Of a stretch of DNA of 64,000 nt, positions 33,653-42,269 are shown piece by piece. The notes beneath the pieces are model-generated. The model was not told the origin of the DNA, did not search any database, and saw only the letters and a list, made by a program, of their open reading frames with translations. Position 1 is the first letter of the stretch, and the number at the start of each line of letters is the position of its first letter. The DNA is from SZUA-521 sp041738285 (GTDB lineage: Bacteria; Pseudomonadota; Gammaproteobacteria; Pseudomonadales; Azotimanducaceae), in NCBI GenBank assembly GCA_041738285.1, contig JBGSQB010000029.1, positions 30,678-94,677 of the forward strand, written 5' to 3'. A program made the translations under genes and the position numbers.

Positions 33653-34398
33653 CAGCGGCGGCGCGATAGGAGCAATCCCGTGACCGCCAGCGCCAGCAGC
33701 AGCACGGCGGCGATGTCGATGATCCAGGTGCCGTAGGGGCCGAACATTCGCCCGGCGTGCAGGTCGAGCAGCAGCCGTTCGATGGTAATGAGGTGCTGGC
33801 GATAGAGCGCCTGCAGCATCTGCAGTTCGTTGGCGGTGATATCGACGGGCTCCGACCACGCAACTGATGCAGGCGCTGCCGTGGGATCCCAGTGTGCGAG
33901 CGCCGCATCGAAGACGAACTCACCCATAGCCGTACGCACGTATACGCGCCCAGGGCTAGAGTCCACGCCGATCGCCATTGCGGCCGCGGATGTTGGTATG
34001 CGCTCGATCAGCTCGCCGCTCGACGTCACGATGGCGAGTTCGTCGGGCGCGAGCAGCACGATCTCGTCATTGACCGCGGCAACCCCCCGCAGGTCGAACG
34101 CTTCGAGGTCGAGCAATTCGCCGTTCAGCAGCACGCGCTCGCCGACGCGCGCCACCCGATGGTCGCCGGTGGTGAATGCCGTCGCATCCGGCGCCGCGAC
34201 GCCATACCAGTCGAGCAGCCAGTCCGACTCCACATACGCGGTATCCAGACCCAACGCCTGCGTGTGTTGCAGGGCGAGGCCCGTGACAGTCAACAGGGTC
34301 AGGAACAGCGCGCCGATCAGACCCAGGCTGCGATGGAGCACGCGCACCGGTTGCCTGGGCGGCGGAGGCAAACCTGGCAACGGTGCGCGTGCGGCCAC
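33652..34398 (-). CDS. PepSY-associated membrane protein
   Basis: 248 residues, GTG start (CAC on the plus strand at 34396-34398) sharing a base with the upstream stop. A membrane helix near the N-terminus (LHRSLGLIGALFLTLLTVTGLALQ) and one at the C-terminus (TWIIDIAAVLLLALAVTGLLLSRRR) flank a soluble periplasmic region with ERLLLDLHAGRMFGPYG. This matches PepSY-TM proteins that pass electrons to or from periplasmic flavins and act in ferric reduction. It is coupled to an FMN-binding protein in a Fur-box operon, suggesting iron reduction. Confidence 0.82.
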   Translation of the reverse strand: MAARAPLPGLPPPPRQPVRVLHRSLGLIGALFLTLLTVTGLALQHTQALGLDTAYVESDWLLDWYGVAAPDATAFTTGDHRVARVGERVLLNGELLDLEAFDLRGVAAVNDEIVLLAPDELAIVTSSGELIERIPTSAAAMAIGVDSSPGRVYVRTAMGEFVFDAALAHWDPTAAPASVAWSEPVDITANELQMLQALYRQHLITIERLLLDLHAGRMFGPYGTWIIDIAAVLLLALAVTGLLLSRRR

Positions 34399-34925
34399 TA
34401 GTTGGATGGCTCGCTGACGTGTTCGTGAAGCAGGAGTGCGGCTGCCGCAACACGCGTCGCTGCGCGCACGGAAAGCGTTGCACCCGTGATGCCATCGACC
34501 TGGGGTTGCAAGTGATTGCGGGCATCGAGTCGCGCGTCGCGAAACTGGTCGGTGAAGAAAGCGTGTCGAATTTCCCAGCCGCGACTCTCGCGAAATACCA
34601 GGACGTCGAGCGACTCGATCGCACCGCTTCCGACTACGACACCCAGCGTGATCGGCTTGTCTTTGCCGATCTCATCGAGAATCCATGCGGTGCGATCAGC
34701 CTGCGCCCAATAGCGAATGCGCAGCGTGCGCGGTGGATGTCCGAGCACCTGGGCCAGGGATTCACGCAGCGCATCGTTGAGCCACAGCACACTTGCGTCC
34801 GGTGGCTGGCCAAACACGCGACCGATGAAGGCCGCAGGTTCGAGGTAGGTGCCGGGCGCAGATGCCACGGCGGCGAGCGGCGCACCGGCGAGACAAACGA
34901 GAATCGAAACTATTCGCATCGACAT
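34398..34925 (-). CDS. periplasmic FMN-binding domain protein
   Basis: 175 residues from the ATG on 34925-34923, with signal peptide RIVSILVCLAGAPLAAVASA. The C-terminal FMN-binding motif is DGITGATLS, where the Thr of GAT is the usual site of covalent FMN attachment by ApbE; an apbE gene lies at 46342. VVGSGAIESLDVLVFRESRGWEI is the domain's preceding strand-helix region. It is translated before the PepSY gene from one message. A redox role in iron acquisition is inferred. Confidence 0.85.
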   Translation of the reverse strand: MSMRIVSILVCLAGAPLAAVASAPGTYLEPAAFIGRVFGQPPDASVLWLNDALRESLAQVLGHPPRTLRIRYWAQADRTAWILDEIGKDKPITLGVVVGSGAIESLDVLVFRESRGWEIRHAFFTDQFRDARLDARNHLQPQVDGITGATLSVRAATRVAAAALLLHEHVSEPSN

Positions 34926-34980
34926 CGCGGCATTCTGCCAGAACGGCGCGCGGGCCCGCCAACCGTGGCTTTCGCGTACG

Positions 34981-36240
34981 TTAAAATTGATAACCAACGC
35001 CCAGATCGATTCCGTGGAAGTCGCGCCCCGCATCCGCGACCTGATCGTGGCTGCGATCGCGATAGTCGAACTTGAACACCACCTTTTCGGTCGGCCAGTA
35101 GTTCAGGCCCACTTCCCACTGATCGAACTGATCCACGGTGCGGGCGCCTTCGACGTCCTGATAGCGGGAGTACACGCCGAAGGAGTGATCGGCGAGGAGG
35201 AATCGATAGCTCGGCTCGACGTACCACCCATCCTGCTCGTCGGCATCGGCTGCTTTGATCGCATCGCCTTCGATGTCCCAGGCGGCCCACAGCGCCTTGA
35301 GGGTAAATGCGCCGACGTTCCACACGCCGTGCAGCGAAGTGAGGATGCCTTCCTCCATGCCATCGTTTTCGATCTGCGTCATGTCCGACTGGTACTGCAA
35401 CGTACCCCCCAGTTCGAGACCCGGCACGCCGGTGTAGCGAACGCGCAGACTGTAGGCGAGATCGTCGGCCGCGGCGTTGGACAGTTTCTGCCGACCGCTG
35501 CGGATACGGAACGCGCTGCTGCCGGCGATCGGCGTCTCGAGTCCCGTGTGCGCCATGAAGTCCCAGGACAAGCCGGACGCGTAGCGACCGCCGAGGCCAA
35601 CGCCGCCTTCCCACCAGGTCGCCGGCACGATGATCGATTCGACCTCGTTGCGCTCGACGCCATAAAACGTCGGCGGTTCGTGGGTTTCGTTGATCAGGCC
35701 CACCGGTATCAGTGACAGTCCGCTGCGCAGGTAGTGACGATCGTCGAGGTCCATCTCGATGTAGGCCTGCTCCAACTCCACCTCGCCGGTGCTAGAACCG
35801 TCGGCCGTGTCGCGCGCCAGGGAATGTTCCAGTTCCACTTCCGAGAAGAAACGGATGCGGTCCGTGAAGTCGTGGCCAACATAGAGGACGAAGCGGTGAA
35901 AGTCGGCCTCGGTCAGGTCGTTGTTCGAGTCTTCGGCATCCAGGTTGTTGTAGTGCATCTCGCCGTAGCCGCCGATCTGCGTGTTGCTCGCGATGCCGGA
36001 CTCGGCCAGCCGACTTTCGACGAAGTCGGTGGTCTCGGAAAGACGCTGCTCGGTGACGGCAACGCTTGCGCTGGTCGCGGCGCTGGTCGTCTCGGCGGTC
36101 GCGAGCCGCGACTTCAAATCCGCGATCTCCGCCTGCTGGGTCTGGATGAGTGTCCACATCTCCTCGAGGGTCGGTGTGCTCGCCGCCCGAGCGAGGCTAG
36201 CGACAACGACGAGCGCGGCCGCGGTCAGGACTCGATACAT
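34981..36240 (-). CDS. outer-membrane porin-like protein, Fur-box controlled
   Basis: 419 residues from the ATG on 36240-36238 with signal peptide MYRVLTAAALVVVASLARA. An N-terminal coiled coil (MWTLIQTQQAEIADLKSRLA) precedes a long beta-barrel rich in alternating aromatic strands ending GVGYQF. This resembles trimeric porins of the phosphate-selective or DcaP type. A Fur box lies 20 bases upstream. The FMN-binding and PepSY genes follow in the same direction, so the barrel probably brings in iron or an iron complex. Specificity is unknown. Confidence 0.8.
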   Translation of the reverse strand: MYRVLTAAALVVVASLARAASTPTLEEMWTLIQTQQAEIADLKSRLATAETTSAATSASVAVTEQRLSETTDFVESRLAESGIASNTQIGGYGEMHYNNLDAEDSNNDLTEADFHRFVLYVGHDFTDRIRFFSEVELEHSLARDTADGSSTGEVELEQAYIEMDLDDRHYLRSGLSLIPVGLINETHEPPTFYGVERNEVESIIVPATWWEGGVGLGGRYASGLSWDFMAHTGLETPIAGSSAFRIRSGRQKLSNAAADDLAYSLRVRYTGVPGLELGGTLQYQSDMTQIENDGMEEGILTSLHGVWNVGAFTLKALWAAWDIEGDAIKAADADEQDGWYVEPSYRFLLADHSFGVYSRYQDVEGARTVDQFDQWEVGLNYWPTEKVVFKFDYRDRSHDQVADAGRDFHGIDLGVGYQF

Positions 36241-36259
36241 GGCTTGGGTCTCCTTGAAT

Positions 36260-36278
36260 GCAAATGACAATCATTCGC
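36260..36278. promoter_or_regulatory. Fur box upstream of porin operon
   Basis: GCAAATGACAATCATTCGC matches 14 of 19 positions of the consensus GATAATGATAATCATTATC. It lies 20 bases before the porin start codon, where bound Fur would block transcription. A Fur gene is 2.7 kb away. Confidence 0.75.
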
Positions 36279-36322
36279 GTTGTTGATGTACAGGTGTGCC
36301 GTTCGGCGCATGGACTTCATGG

Positions 36323-38617
36323 CTAAACGACTCGGACGAGGGGAATCAGGCGTGGATGCGCAAGGCGCCGGCGGCCCCAATGGATCAGCGCGGTGAACGC
36401 GATGGCTTGTAGCACCAGCATGGCCGCAATCATTGCCGCGGCGCGGCCGGGATCACTCGTCAGCGCGCCGGCTTGATAGCAGATCACCGCAATGGTGTAG
36501 GCCATCACCACCGACCAGAGCGTGCTGAATGCCGCCCAGAATGCGGACAGCTCCTTGTAGATAGCGCCAATGGTGGCGACGCACGGCATGTACAGCAGAA
36601 TGAAGACGAGGTAGGCGAAGGCGGCGCGCGGTGACTCGAACAGACGCTGCATCTGCGCGATGGTGCCGAGCGTGACGTTCTGCTCCGCTGCCTGGCCGGC
36701 GGTATCACCCAAGTCACCCAGATCGATGCCGAGTGGATCGGCGAGTTGATCCGCGAGCGTCGACAGGTTCGCGGGCACGGTCGCAAACGCGGCTGCGAGC
36801 GTTTCGGTGACCGAGAACGGCTCGGGCTCAGTGGCGCCGTCTTCGCCCATTCGCGAGTACAGCGCATCGAGTGTGCCGACCACGACTTCCTTGGCGAAGA
36901 TGCCCGTGAAGATGCCGACGGTTGCCGGCCAGTTCGACTGTTCGATGCCCATCGGTGCAAATGCAGGCGTGATCGACTTGCCGATCGCGGACAGCATGGA
37001 ATCTTCGCTGTTCTGATTGCCGAATGACCCATCGGTGCCGAGCGAGCTCACCACGTTGAGGATGATCACGACGGCAACGATGGCTTTGCCGGCACGGGTC
37101 ACGAACCCTTTCAGCCGGTGCCAGGTGTGAATCAGCAGGCCGCGCAACGTCGGCAGGTGGTAAGCCGGCAGTTCCATGACAAAGGTGGAAATCTCCCGCA
37201 CCAGCAGAAAGCGGCGCACGATCATGGCCGAGATTACCGCCACCACGATGCCGATCAGATACAGGGCAAAGACGAGGTTCTGACCCTGGGTTGGAAAGAA
37301 CGCGACTGCGAACAGGGCGTACACGGTCAGCCGCGCGCCACACGACATGTAGGGCGCCATGAGGGTGGTCAGAATTCGATCCTGCTGATTGTCGAGCGAG
37401 CGTGCTGCCATCACCGCAGGCACATTGCAGCCGAAGCCGACGATCAGCGGGACGAACGATTTTCCCGGCAAGCCGAGCCTTCGCATCAGGCGATCGATGA
37501 TGAATGCGGCCCGCACCATGTAGCCCGAGTCTTCGAGGAAGGACAGGAACAGAAACAGGCAGGCGATCACGGGGATGAACGTGCCGACCAGTTGCACGCC
37601 GCCGCCGACGCCGTCCGCCAGAAAGGTCGACAGCCATTGCGGCGCACCGAGTGCATCGTAAATCTGTCGCGGACCTTCGACGAACAACGCAAGGCCTGCC
37701 AGATCAAACAGATCGATGAAGGCGCTGCCGATGTTGATCGTGAACATGAACATCAGATACATCACGCCGAGAAACAGCGGGAATGCCAGCAGCCGGTTCA
37801 GAAACACCGCATCGATGATGTCGGTGACGGTTCGGCGCACGGGTGTCGTGCGCAGCACGCCGTCGAGCAGCGCATCGATCGCGCCGTAGCGGGCGACCGA
37901 CAAGGTTTCGCTCGACTGTGCGGAAAAATCCGCCAACTGCATGCCGGTGACGCGTTGCGCGAGATCATGATCGCCTTCGGCGAGTGCTGCGGCCGCAAAG
38001 CGGGTGTGGCGTTGGGCGCCAGCGTCACTCAGTTCACGGGCGATTGTGCTGAGGGATGTCTCGATCACGTTGGAGAGTTTCAACCGCCGCACGCGCGGCT
38101 CGCCGCGTTCCAAGGTGCTCGCGATGACATCCTGCAGAATGCCGACGCCCTCGCGGCGGCTGGCAACGATCGGCACCACGGGGCAACCGAGACGCTCGGC
38201 CAGTTGATAGGGGTCGATGTGCATGCCGTGGCGATCCGCCACGTCCATCATGTTGAGGGCGACCACGACCGGGGTGTCGAGGTCCAGCAGCTGGCTGGTC
38301 AGATAGAGACCACGCGCGAGGCTCGACGCATCGACCACATTGACGATGACGTCGACATCGGTACCCGCCAGGTAGTCGCGCGCGATGCGGGCGTCTTCCG
38401 CTTCCGTCGCGTTGACCGACAGCAGGCTGTAGATGCCGGGCAGGTCGATGATCTCGATGCGCTCATCGCCATGCCGGTAGTGGCCGGTCTTGCGCTCAAC
38501 CGTCACGCCGGGCCAGTTGCCGACGCGCTGATGGGCGCCGGTCAACGCGTTGAACAGTGTCGTCTTGCCGCAGTTCGGGTTGCCGATCAGGGCAATGGTC
38601 GCGGCGGGTGGGTTCAT
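36323..38617 (-). CDS. feoB: ferrous iron transporter FeoB
   Basis: 764 residues. The N-terminal G domain shows G1 GNPNCGKT, G3 DLPGIYSL and G4 NMMD. The membrane part (about residues 280-760) carries the two Gate-like regions, including CNVPAVMAARSLDNQQDRILTTLMAPYMSCGARLTVYALF. It imports Fe2+ driven by GTP hydrolysis linked to opening. It overlaps feoA by 4 nt; a Fur box precedes feoA. No FeoC gene follows. Family fit is complete from end to end. Confidence 0.97.
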   Translation of the reverse strand: MNPPAATIALIGNPNCGKTTLFNALTGAHQRVGNWPGVTVERKTGHYRHGDERIEIIDLPGIYSLLSVNATEAEDARIARDYLAGTDVDVIVNVVDASSLARGLYLTSQLLDLDTPVVVALNMMDVADRHGMHIDPYQLAERLGCPVVPIVASRREGVGILQDVIASTLERGEPRVRRLKLSNVIETSLSTIARELSDAGAQRHTRFAAAALAEGDHDLAQRVTGMQLADFSAQSSETLSVARYGAIDALLDGVLRTTPVRRTVTDIIDAVFLNRLLAFPLFLGVMYLMFMFTINIGSAFIDLFDLAGLALFVEGPRQIYDALGAPQWLSTFLADGVGGGVQLVGTFIPVIACLFLFLSFLEDSGYMVRAAFIIDRLMRRLGLPGKSFVPLIVGFGCNVPAVMAARSLDNQQDRILTTLMAPYMSCGARLTVYALFAVAFFPTQGQNLVFALYLIGIVVAVISAMIVRRFLLVREISTFVMELPAYHLPTLRGLLIHTWHRLKGFVTRAGKAIVAVVIILNVVSSLGTDGSFGNQNSEDSMLSAIGKSITPAFAPMGIEQSNWPATVGIFTGIFAKEVVVGTLDALYSRMGEDGATEPEPFSVTETLAAAFATVPANLSTLADQLADPLGIDLGDLGDTAGQAAEQNVTLGTIAQMQRLFESPRAAFAYLVFILLYMPCVATIGAIYKELSAFWAAFSTLWSVVMAYTIAVICYQAGALTSDPGRAAAMIAAMLVLQAIAFTALIHWGRRRLAHPRLIPLVRVV

Positions 38618-38847
38618 TGTCGCTCCAGTTCCAGCACGCCGGCTTCCCGTGGCCGGATCACGATTCGCGCGCCGCGAAACTCGATTTCCACCGGGTCGCC
38701 GAGCGGGGCCACCCGCACCACGCGCAGCTGTGTACCCGGAATCAGACCGAGGCTGGTGAGATGGCGGGCGTAGGGCGCATGCGGATCCGAGTAGCCGAGC
38801 ACCCGGGCACGATCACCGACTGCGAGTTCTGCAAGATGGGCGGACAT
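38614..38847 (-). CDS. feoA: FeoA accessory protein
   Basis: 77 residues with an SH3-like fold: HLAELAVGDRARVLGYSD, SLGLIPGTQLRVVRVAPLGDPVEIEFRGARIVIRPREA. FeoA assists FeoB in Fe2+ uptake. It is the first gene of the feoAB operon. A near-palindromic Fur box lies 43 bases before its start. Confidence 0.94.
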   Translation of the reverse strand: MSAHLAELAVGDRARVLGYSDPHAPYARHLTSLGLIPGTQLRVVRVAPLGDPVEIEFRGARIVIRPREAGVLELERQ

Positions 38848-38889
38848 GCGCCGGATCGGTCTCGAATGGGTGGATCAGGCGCCTGTTAT

Positions 38890-38914
38890 ATTGCGAATGG
38901 TTCTCATTTGCAAT
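38890..38914. promoter_or_regulatory. Fur box upstream of feoAB
   Basis: A near-palindrome with ATTGC at each end and a GCGAATGGTTCTCATTTGC core. The core matches 12 of 19 positions of the Fur consensus. It occupies the promoter space between feoA and the fur stop codon, so it serves feoAB. Confidence 0.65.
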
Positions 38915-38940
38915 AAGGACATCCACTGGGGGTGCCGCGA

Positions 38941-38953
38941 TTGACCTATTTCG
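38941..38953. repeat. half copy of the GACCTATTTC repeat over the fur stop codon
   Basis: TTGACCTATTTCG, the inner end of the inverted-repeat family found at 10621, 33566 and 47317, covers the last codons and stop of fur. No partner arm is seen nearby. This may be a remnant of an excised or decayed element, or chance resemblance. Confidence 0.45.
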
Positions 38954-39350
38954 TGCGCCGGCGCACGTACAGCACCAGTTCGTGGCCGACGATCTCGTAG
39001 CCATGTTCCTGGGCGATCTCGTGCTGCAGGTCTTCGATGCGGGCGGAAACGAACTCGGTCACGCGGCCGGAATCGACATCCACCATGTGGTCGTGGTGAT
39101 CGTCCTTGGCAATCTCGTACACGGCGCGGCCATCGTCGAAATTGTGCCGTTCGACGATCCCGGCTTCGACGAACTGAGTGAGCACGCGGTAAACGGTGGC
39201 GAGGCCCACGGTTTCTTCGGCGTCGAGCAGCTGCTTGTAGACATCCTCGGCAGACAAATGATGCGGGTCGGCCTGCTCGAGGATGTCGAGCACCTTGAGG
39301 CGCGGGTGGGTGATCTTGAGCCCGGCTTTTTTCAGTTCTGATCTGGCCAC
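38946..39350 (-). CDS. fur: ferric uptake regulator Fur
   Basis: 134 residues. The DNA-binding half has LKITHPRLKVLDIL and ETVGLATVYRVLTQFVEAGIV. The metal-binding region is DDHHDHMVDVDSGRVTEF: the HHDHM histidines are present, but the CxxC zinc site of E. coli Fur is absent, as in pseudomonad Fur proteins. It represses iron uptake when Fe2+ is bound; two Fur boxes lie close by. It is divergent from the SDR gene. Confidence 0.96.
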   Translation of the reverse strand: MARSELKKAGLKITHPRLKVLDILEQADPHHLSAEDVYKQLLDAEETVGLATVYRVLTQFVEAGIVERHNFDDGRAVYEIAKDDHHDHMVDVDSGRVTEFVSARIEDLQHEIAQEHGYEIVGHELVLYVRRRTK

Positions 39351-39430
39351 GAAGGTCGTCCTTATCTTGGGCGCACCTTAGCGCATGCACCCGGCGTGGG
39401 CTAGGATCACCCCCAAACAAGGAGGGCTGG

Positions 39431-40219
39431 ATGGCGGATCTGAAAGGCAAAGTAGCGGTGGTGACGGGTGCAAGTCGCGGCATCGGTAAAGGCGTTGCTA
39501 TGGGTCTGGCCGAGGCGGGCGCAACCGTCTACGTCACCGGCCGTAGCCGCAGCGCGGCAAGTCCGCCGACCGGGCTGACCATCGATGCCACCGTCGCGGA
39601 AGTCAATCGGCTCGGCGGCAAGGGCATTGCAGTTGCGGTCGACCACGAGCGCGACGAGGAGATCGAAGCGCTGTTCGGGCGCGTCGCGAGCGAGCAGGGT
39701 CGGCTCGATATCCTGGTCAACAACGTCTACAAGATTCCGGACCCGCCGGTGTGGGGCGGTGGCTTCTGGGAGCATCCCGTATCGCTGTGGGATGACCAGT
39801 GTGGCGTCGGCTTGCGCGGTCACTATGTGGCGTCGGTCTACGGCGCGCCGCTCATGGTTGCCCAGCGCTCAGGACTGATCGTCAACATTTCCTCGGGCGG
39901 TGGCGGTCAGTATCTGTTCAGCGTGTCCTACGGTGTCGGCAAGTGCGCGGTGGATCGCATGGCGCGGGACATGGCGGTCGAATTGAAACCGCACAACGTC
40001 GCGGCGCTGTCGCTGTGGCCCGGCGCTGTGAAGACAGAGTTCGTGCTGGCGGCAATCGCGCGCGGCGAAGTCGCGTTTGATCCGAAGCAGATGGAATCAC
40101 CGCGCTTTACCGGCCGCTGCATTGCGGCGCTGGCGATGGATCCGGACGTGATGGAGAAGACGGGCGGCGTGTACAAGGTTGCCGAACTGGCGCGGGAGTA
40201 TCGATTCAGCGATGTGTGA
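39431..40219 (+). CDS. short-chain dehydrogenase/reductase, DHRS1-like
   Basis: 262 residues. NAD(P) motif TGASRGIGKG, NNVYK region in place of NNAG, catalytic Ser in NISSGGGG and Tyr-x-x-x-Lys in SYGVGKCAVDRMARDMA. The block WDDQCGVGLRGHYVASVYGAPLM matches the DHRS1 subgroup. The ATG follows AAGGAGG at good spacing. The substrate is unknown. It faces away from fur and is followed by a REP pair. Confidence 0.9.
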   Translation: MADLKGKVAVVTGASRGIGKGVAMGLAEAGATVYVTGRSRSAASPPTGLTIDATVAEVNRLGGKGIAVAVDHERDEEIEALFGRVASEQGRLDILVNNVYKIPDPPVWGGGFWEHPVSLWDDQCGVGLRGHYVASVYGAPLMVAQRSGLIVNISSGGGGQYLFSVSYGVGKCAVDRMARDMAVELKPHNVAALSLWPGAVKTEFVLAAIARGEVAFDPKQMESPRFTGRCIAALAMDPDVMEKTGGVYKVAELAREYRFSDV

Positions 40220-40231
40220 TTATCCGGTGAG

Positions 40232-40298
40232 CGTGTGGGAGTGGGCTTGCCGCGAAAGACGCGAGAACACCTGTTCGCGCGCAAGCGCGCTCCCACAG
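40232..40298. repeat. REP pair, Pseudomonas type
   Basis: The first arm contains GTGTGGGAGTGGGCTTGCCG (one base shorter in the stem) and the second arm is CGCGCAAGCGCGCTCCCACA. The two are inverted across about 14 bases. It lies between co-directional SDR and hydrolase genes. Confidence 0.88.
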
Positions 40299-40323
40299 AG
40301 TGGCCTGCAGTGGAGCAAGTGAC

Positions 40324-41055
40324 ATGATCGAGCGTGACGTGGACATTCAGACTGCGGATGGGCTGATGAACAGCTTCATCGTCTATCCCGATTCCGGTGG
40401 CCAGTTTCCCGTCGTCCTGTTTCTGATGGATGCGCCCGGCAAGCGCGAAGAACTGCATGATATGGCGCGGCGGATCGCCAGCACCGGCTACTACGTCGTG
40501 CTCCCGAACCTCTATTACCGCCGCGCGCGCGCGTTCCAGATCGATGGTTCCGAAGCATCGCGTGCGCGCATGTTCGAGCACATGAATTCGCTGACCAACG
40601 CCATCGTTTGCGGCGACATTCGCGCCGTGTTCGACTTCCTGGAAGGTGAGGACGAGAACGCGCGTGGCGGCGCTGTCGGCTGCGTCGGCTATTGCATGAG
40701 CGGGCCATTCGCATTCGCCGCTGCGGCGGCGTTCCCCGATCGCATCGCTGCGGCTGCGTCGATTCACGGTGTACGGTTGTGCACTGATGCGGCCGATTCA
40801 CCGCACCGCGACGCGCACGAAATCAAAGGTGAACTTTACTTCGGTTGCGCGGAAACCGACGACTGGGCGCCACCGGAGATGATCGACAAGCTTGGAGCGC
40901 ACCTGAAAGAGGCTGGCGTTGCCCATCGCATCGAGTGGTATCCGGGCGCTCATCACGGCTTCGTGTTTCCAACGCGCACCGCGATGTACGACAAGGCCTC
41001 CGCCGAGCGTCATTGGGCACGGCTGCACGATCTGTTCCGGCGCAGGCTCACCTAG
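40324..41055 (+). CDS. dienelactone-hydrolase-family protein
   Basis: 243 residues from the ATG at 40324. The nucleophile is Cys in CVGYCMSGPFAF, with the acid region in ETDDWAPPEM and the catalytic His in PGAHHGFVFP. This is the Cys-His-Asp triad of dienelactone hydrolases and related carboxymethylenebutenolidases. Such enzymes open lactones in aromatic degradation, but many family members have other esters as substrates. REP pairs flank it on both sides. Confidence 0.9.
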   Translation: MIERDVDIQTADGLMNSFIVYPDSGGQFPVVLFLMDAPGKREELHDMARRIASTGYYVVLPNLYYRRARAFQIDGSEASRARMFEHMNSLTNAIVCGDIRAVFDFLEGEDENARGGAVGCVGYCMSGPFAFAAAAAFPDRIAAAASIHGVRLCTDAADSPHRDAHEIKGELYFGCAETDDWAPPEMIDKLGAHLKEAGVAHRIEWYPGAHHGFVFPTRTAMYDKASAERHWARLHDLFRRRLT

Positions 41056-41060
41056 CGGAG

Positions 41061-41136
41061 TTTGTGGGAGCGGGCTTGCCCGCGAATAGATCCGGGCGAC
41101 TCTCGCACTTGTTCGCGCGCAAGCGCGCTCCCACAG
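41061..41136. repeat. REP pair, Pseudomonas type
   Basis: The first arm contains GTGGGAGCGGGCTTGCCCGC (about 41063-41084) and the second arm, in the opposite sense, CGCGCAAGCGCGCTCCCACA (about 41115-41135). The two arms belong to different sub-types of the stem. It sits between the convergent hydrolase and dehydrogenase genes. Confidence 0.9.
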
Positions 41137-41138
41137 TC

Positions 41139-42188
41139 CTAGCGCGGGATGTCGGTTACTCCAACCACCTCGGCCGACTTGACGACGCTGGACCAGGAGT
41201 TGTCATCGATGTCGATCCCCGCTGCGAGGCGCTTCTTCTGCGATTCGCGCTCGGGTTCACCGGGCACGCGGACGCGATCGAAACCGCGCGCCGGCGCGGT
41301 GGAATGCAGATAGTCGACCATCGCCAGCACCTCGGATTGAAAGGTGTCGAGCCCGCCGAACGCGGCCGGGTCGAGCACGAACATCAGCATGTGATTGACG
41401 ATGTGATGACCGCGCGGATGCGCCGGCTGCGCCGTCCACTGGCCGGCCAATGCCCCGCCGAGCAGTTCGCACATCACGGCAAGGCCATAGCCCTTGTGTT
41501 TGCCGAACGGTCCGAGCGTACCCATCGGCTGGTTGTACATGACGCTCGCGTCCTGCGTCGGTACGCCTTCATGGTCGACCAGCACGCCGTCTTCGACGGG
41601 TTCTCCCTTCATGTGCGCGACGCGCACCTTGCCGAGTGCAATCGCACTGGTCGCCATGTCGAGCACGATCGGCTCGCGACTGCGCTGCGGCACCACGCAG
41701 CAGAACGGGTTGGTCGTCATGCGTGCTTCACGTCCGCCCCACGGTGACACCCGCGGTTCGTGACCGACCACGTTGACGAAGTGAATCGACACCATGCCCG
41801 CCGCGCCACACCGTTCGCCGTAGGCGCCGATGCGGCCGAGGTGATGGGCATTACGCAGCCCCATGCAGACAATGCCAGTGTCCCGAACGCGCGCGAGCGC
41901 CAGGTCGGTTGCCTCAACCCCCACGACTTGACCGAACCCGAACTGACCGTCAATGAGCATGACCGCGCCGTTGTCGCGCGCGATGACCGCGTGTGCTTTG
42001 GGCTTGAGCAGGTCCGCGCGGATGTTGCCGACATAGGCGGGAACCATGCCGACGCCATGGGAGTCGTGACCCTTGAGGTTTGCTTCCACCAGATGGTCGG
42101 CGACTGCACGTGCGTCGCTGGGTGCTGCCCCCGCCGCCGCGAATATGCGGGTGACGAAGGCCGAGAGTTCTTGCGCCTGGATCAGCAT
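41139..42188 (-). CDS. LDH2/malate-type NAD(P)-dependent oxidoreductase
   Basis: 349 residues. Family blocks: LVEANLKGHDSHGVGMVPAYV, NAHHLGRIGAYGERCGAAGMVSIHFVNV, and TLGPFGKHKGYGLAVMCELLGGALAG. These are typical of the malate/L-sulfolactate/ureidoglycolate dehydrogenase family. Such enzymes reduce 2-oxo acids with NAD(P)H. The substrate here is not determined. It is divergent from the SMP-30-like gene, consistent with joint work on sugar acids. Confidence 0.9.
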   Translation of the reverse strand: MLIQAQELSAFVTRIFAAAGAAPSDARAVADHLVEANLKGHDSHGVGMVPAYVGNIRADLLKPKAHAVIARDNGAVMLIDGQFGFGQVVGVEATDLALARVRDTGIVCMGLRNAHHLGRIGAYGERCGAAGMVSIHFVNVVGHEPRVSPWGGREARMTTNPFCCVVPQRSREPIVLDMATSAIALGKVRVAHMKGEPVEDGVLVDHEGVPTQDASVMYNQPMGTLGPFGKHKGYGLAVMCELLGGALAGQWTAQPAHPRGHHIVNHMLMFVLDPAAFGGLDTFQSEVLAMVDYLHSTAPARGFDRVRVPGEPERESQKKRLAAGIDIDDNSWSSVVKSAEVVGVTDIPR

Positions 42189-42269
42189 GCGGCATCCTCA
42201 TTGTGAATGGATGCAGTGTTGCCGCAGGTCATGGCCTGTGACAAGGTCGATTCACAAACGGGAGGCACG

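Noticed and set aside
37118..38773. 551-codon open frame opposite feoB
   Set aside because: Antisense to a complete FeoB with all G motifs. The protein composition is typical of a shadow frame.
38946..39350. Loss of the CxxC zinc site in Fur as a sign of decay
   Set aside because: Pseudomonad-type Fur proteins also lack it, and the HHDHM metal site and DNA-binding helix are intact.
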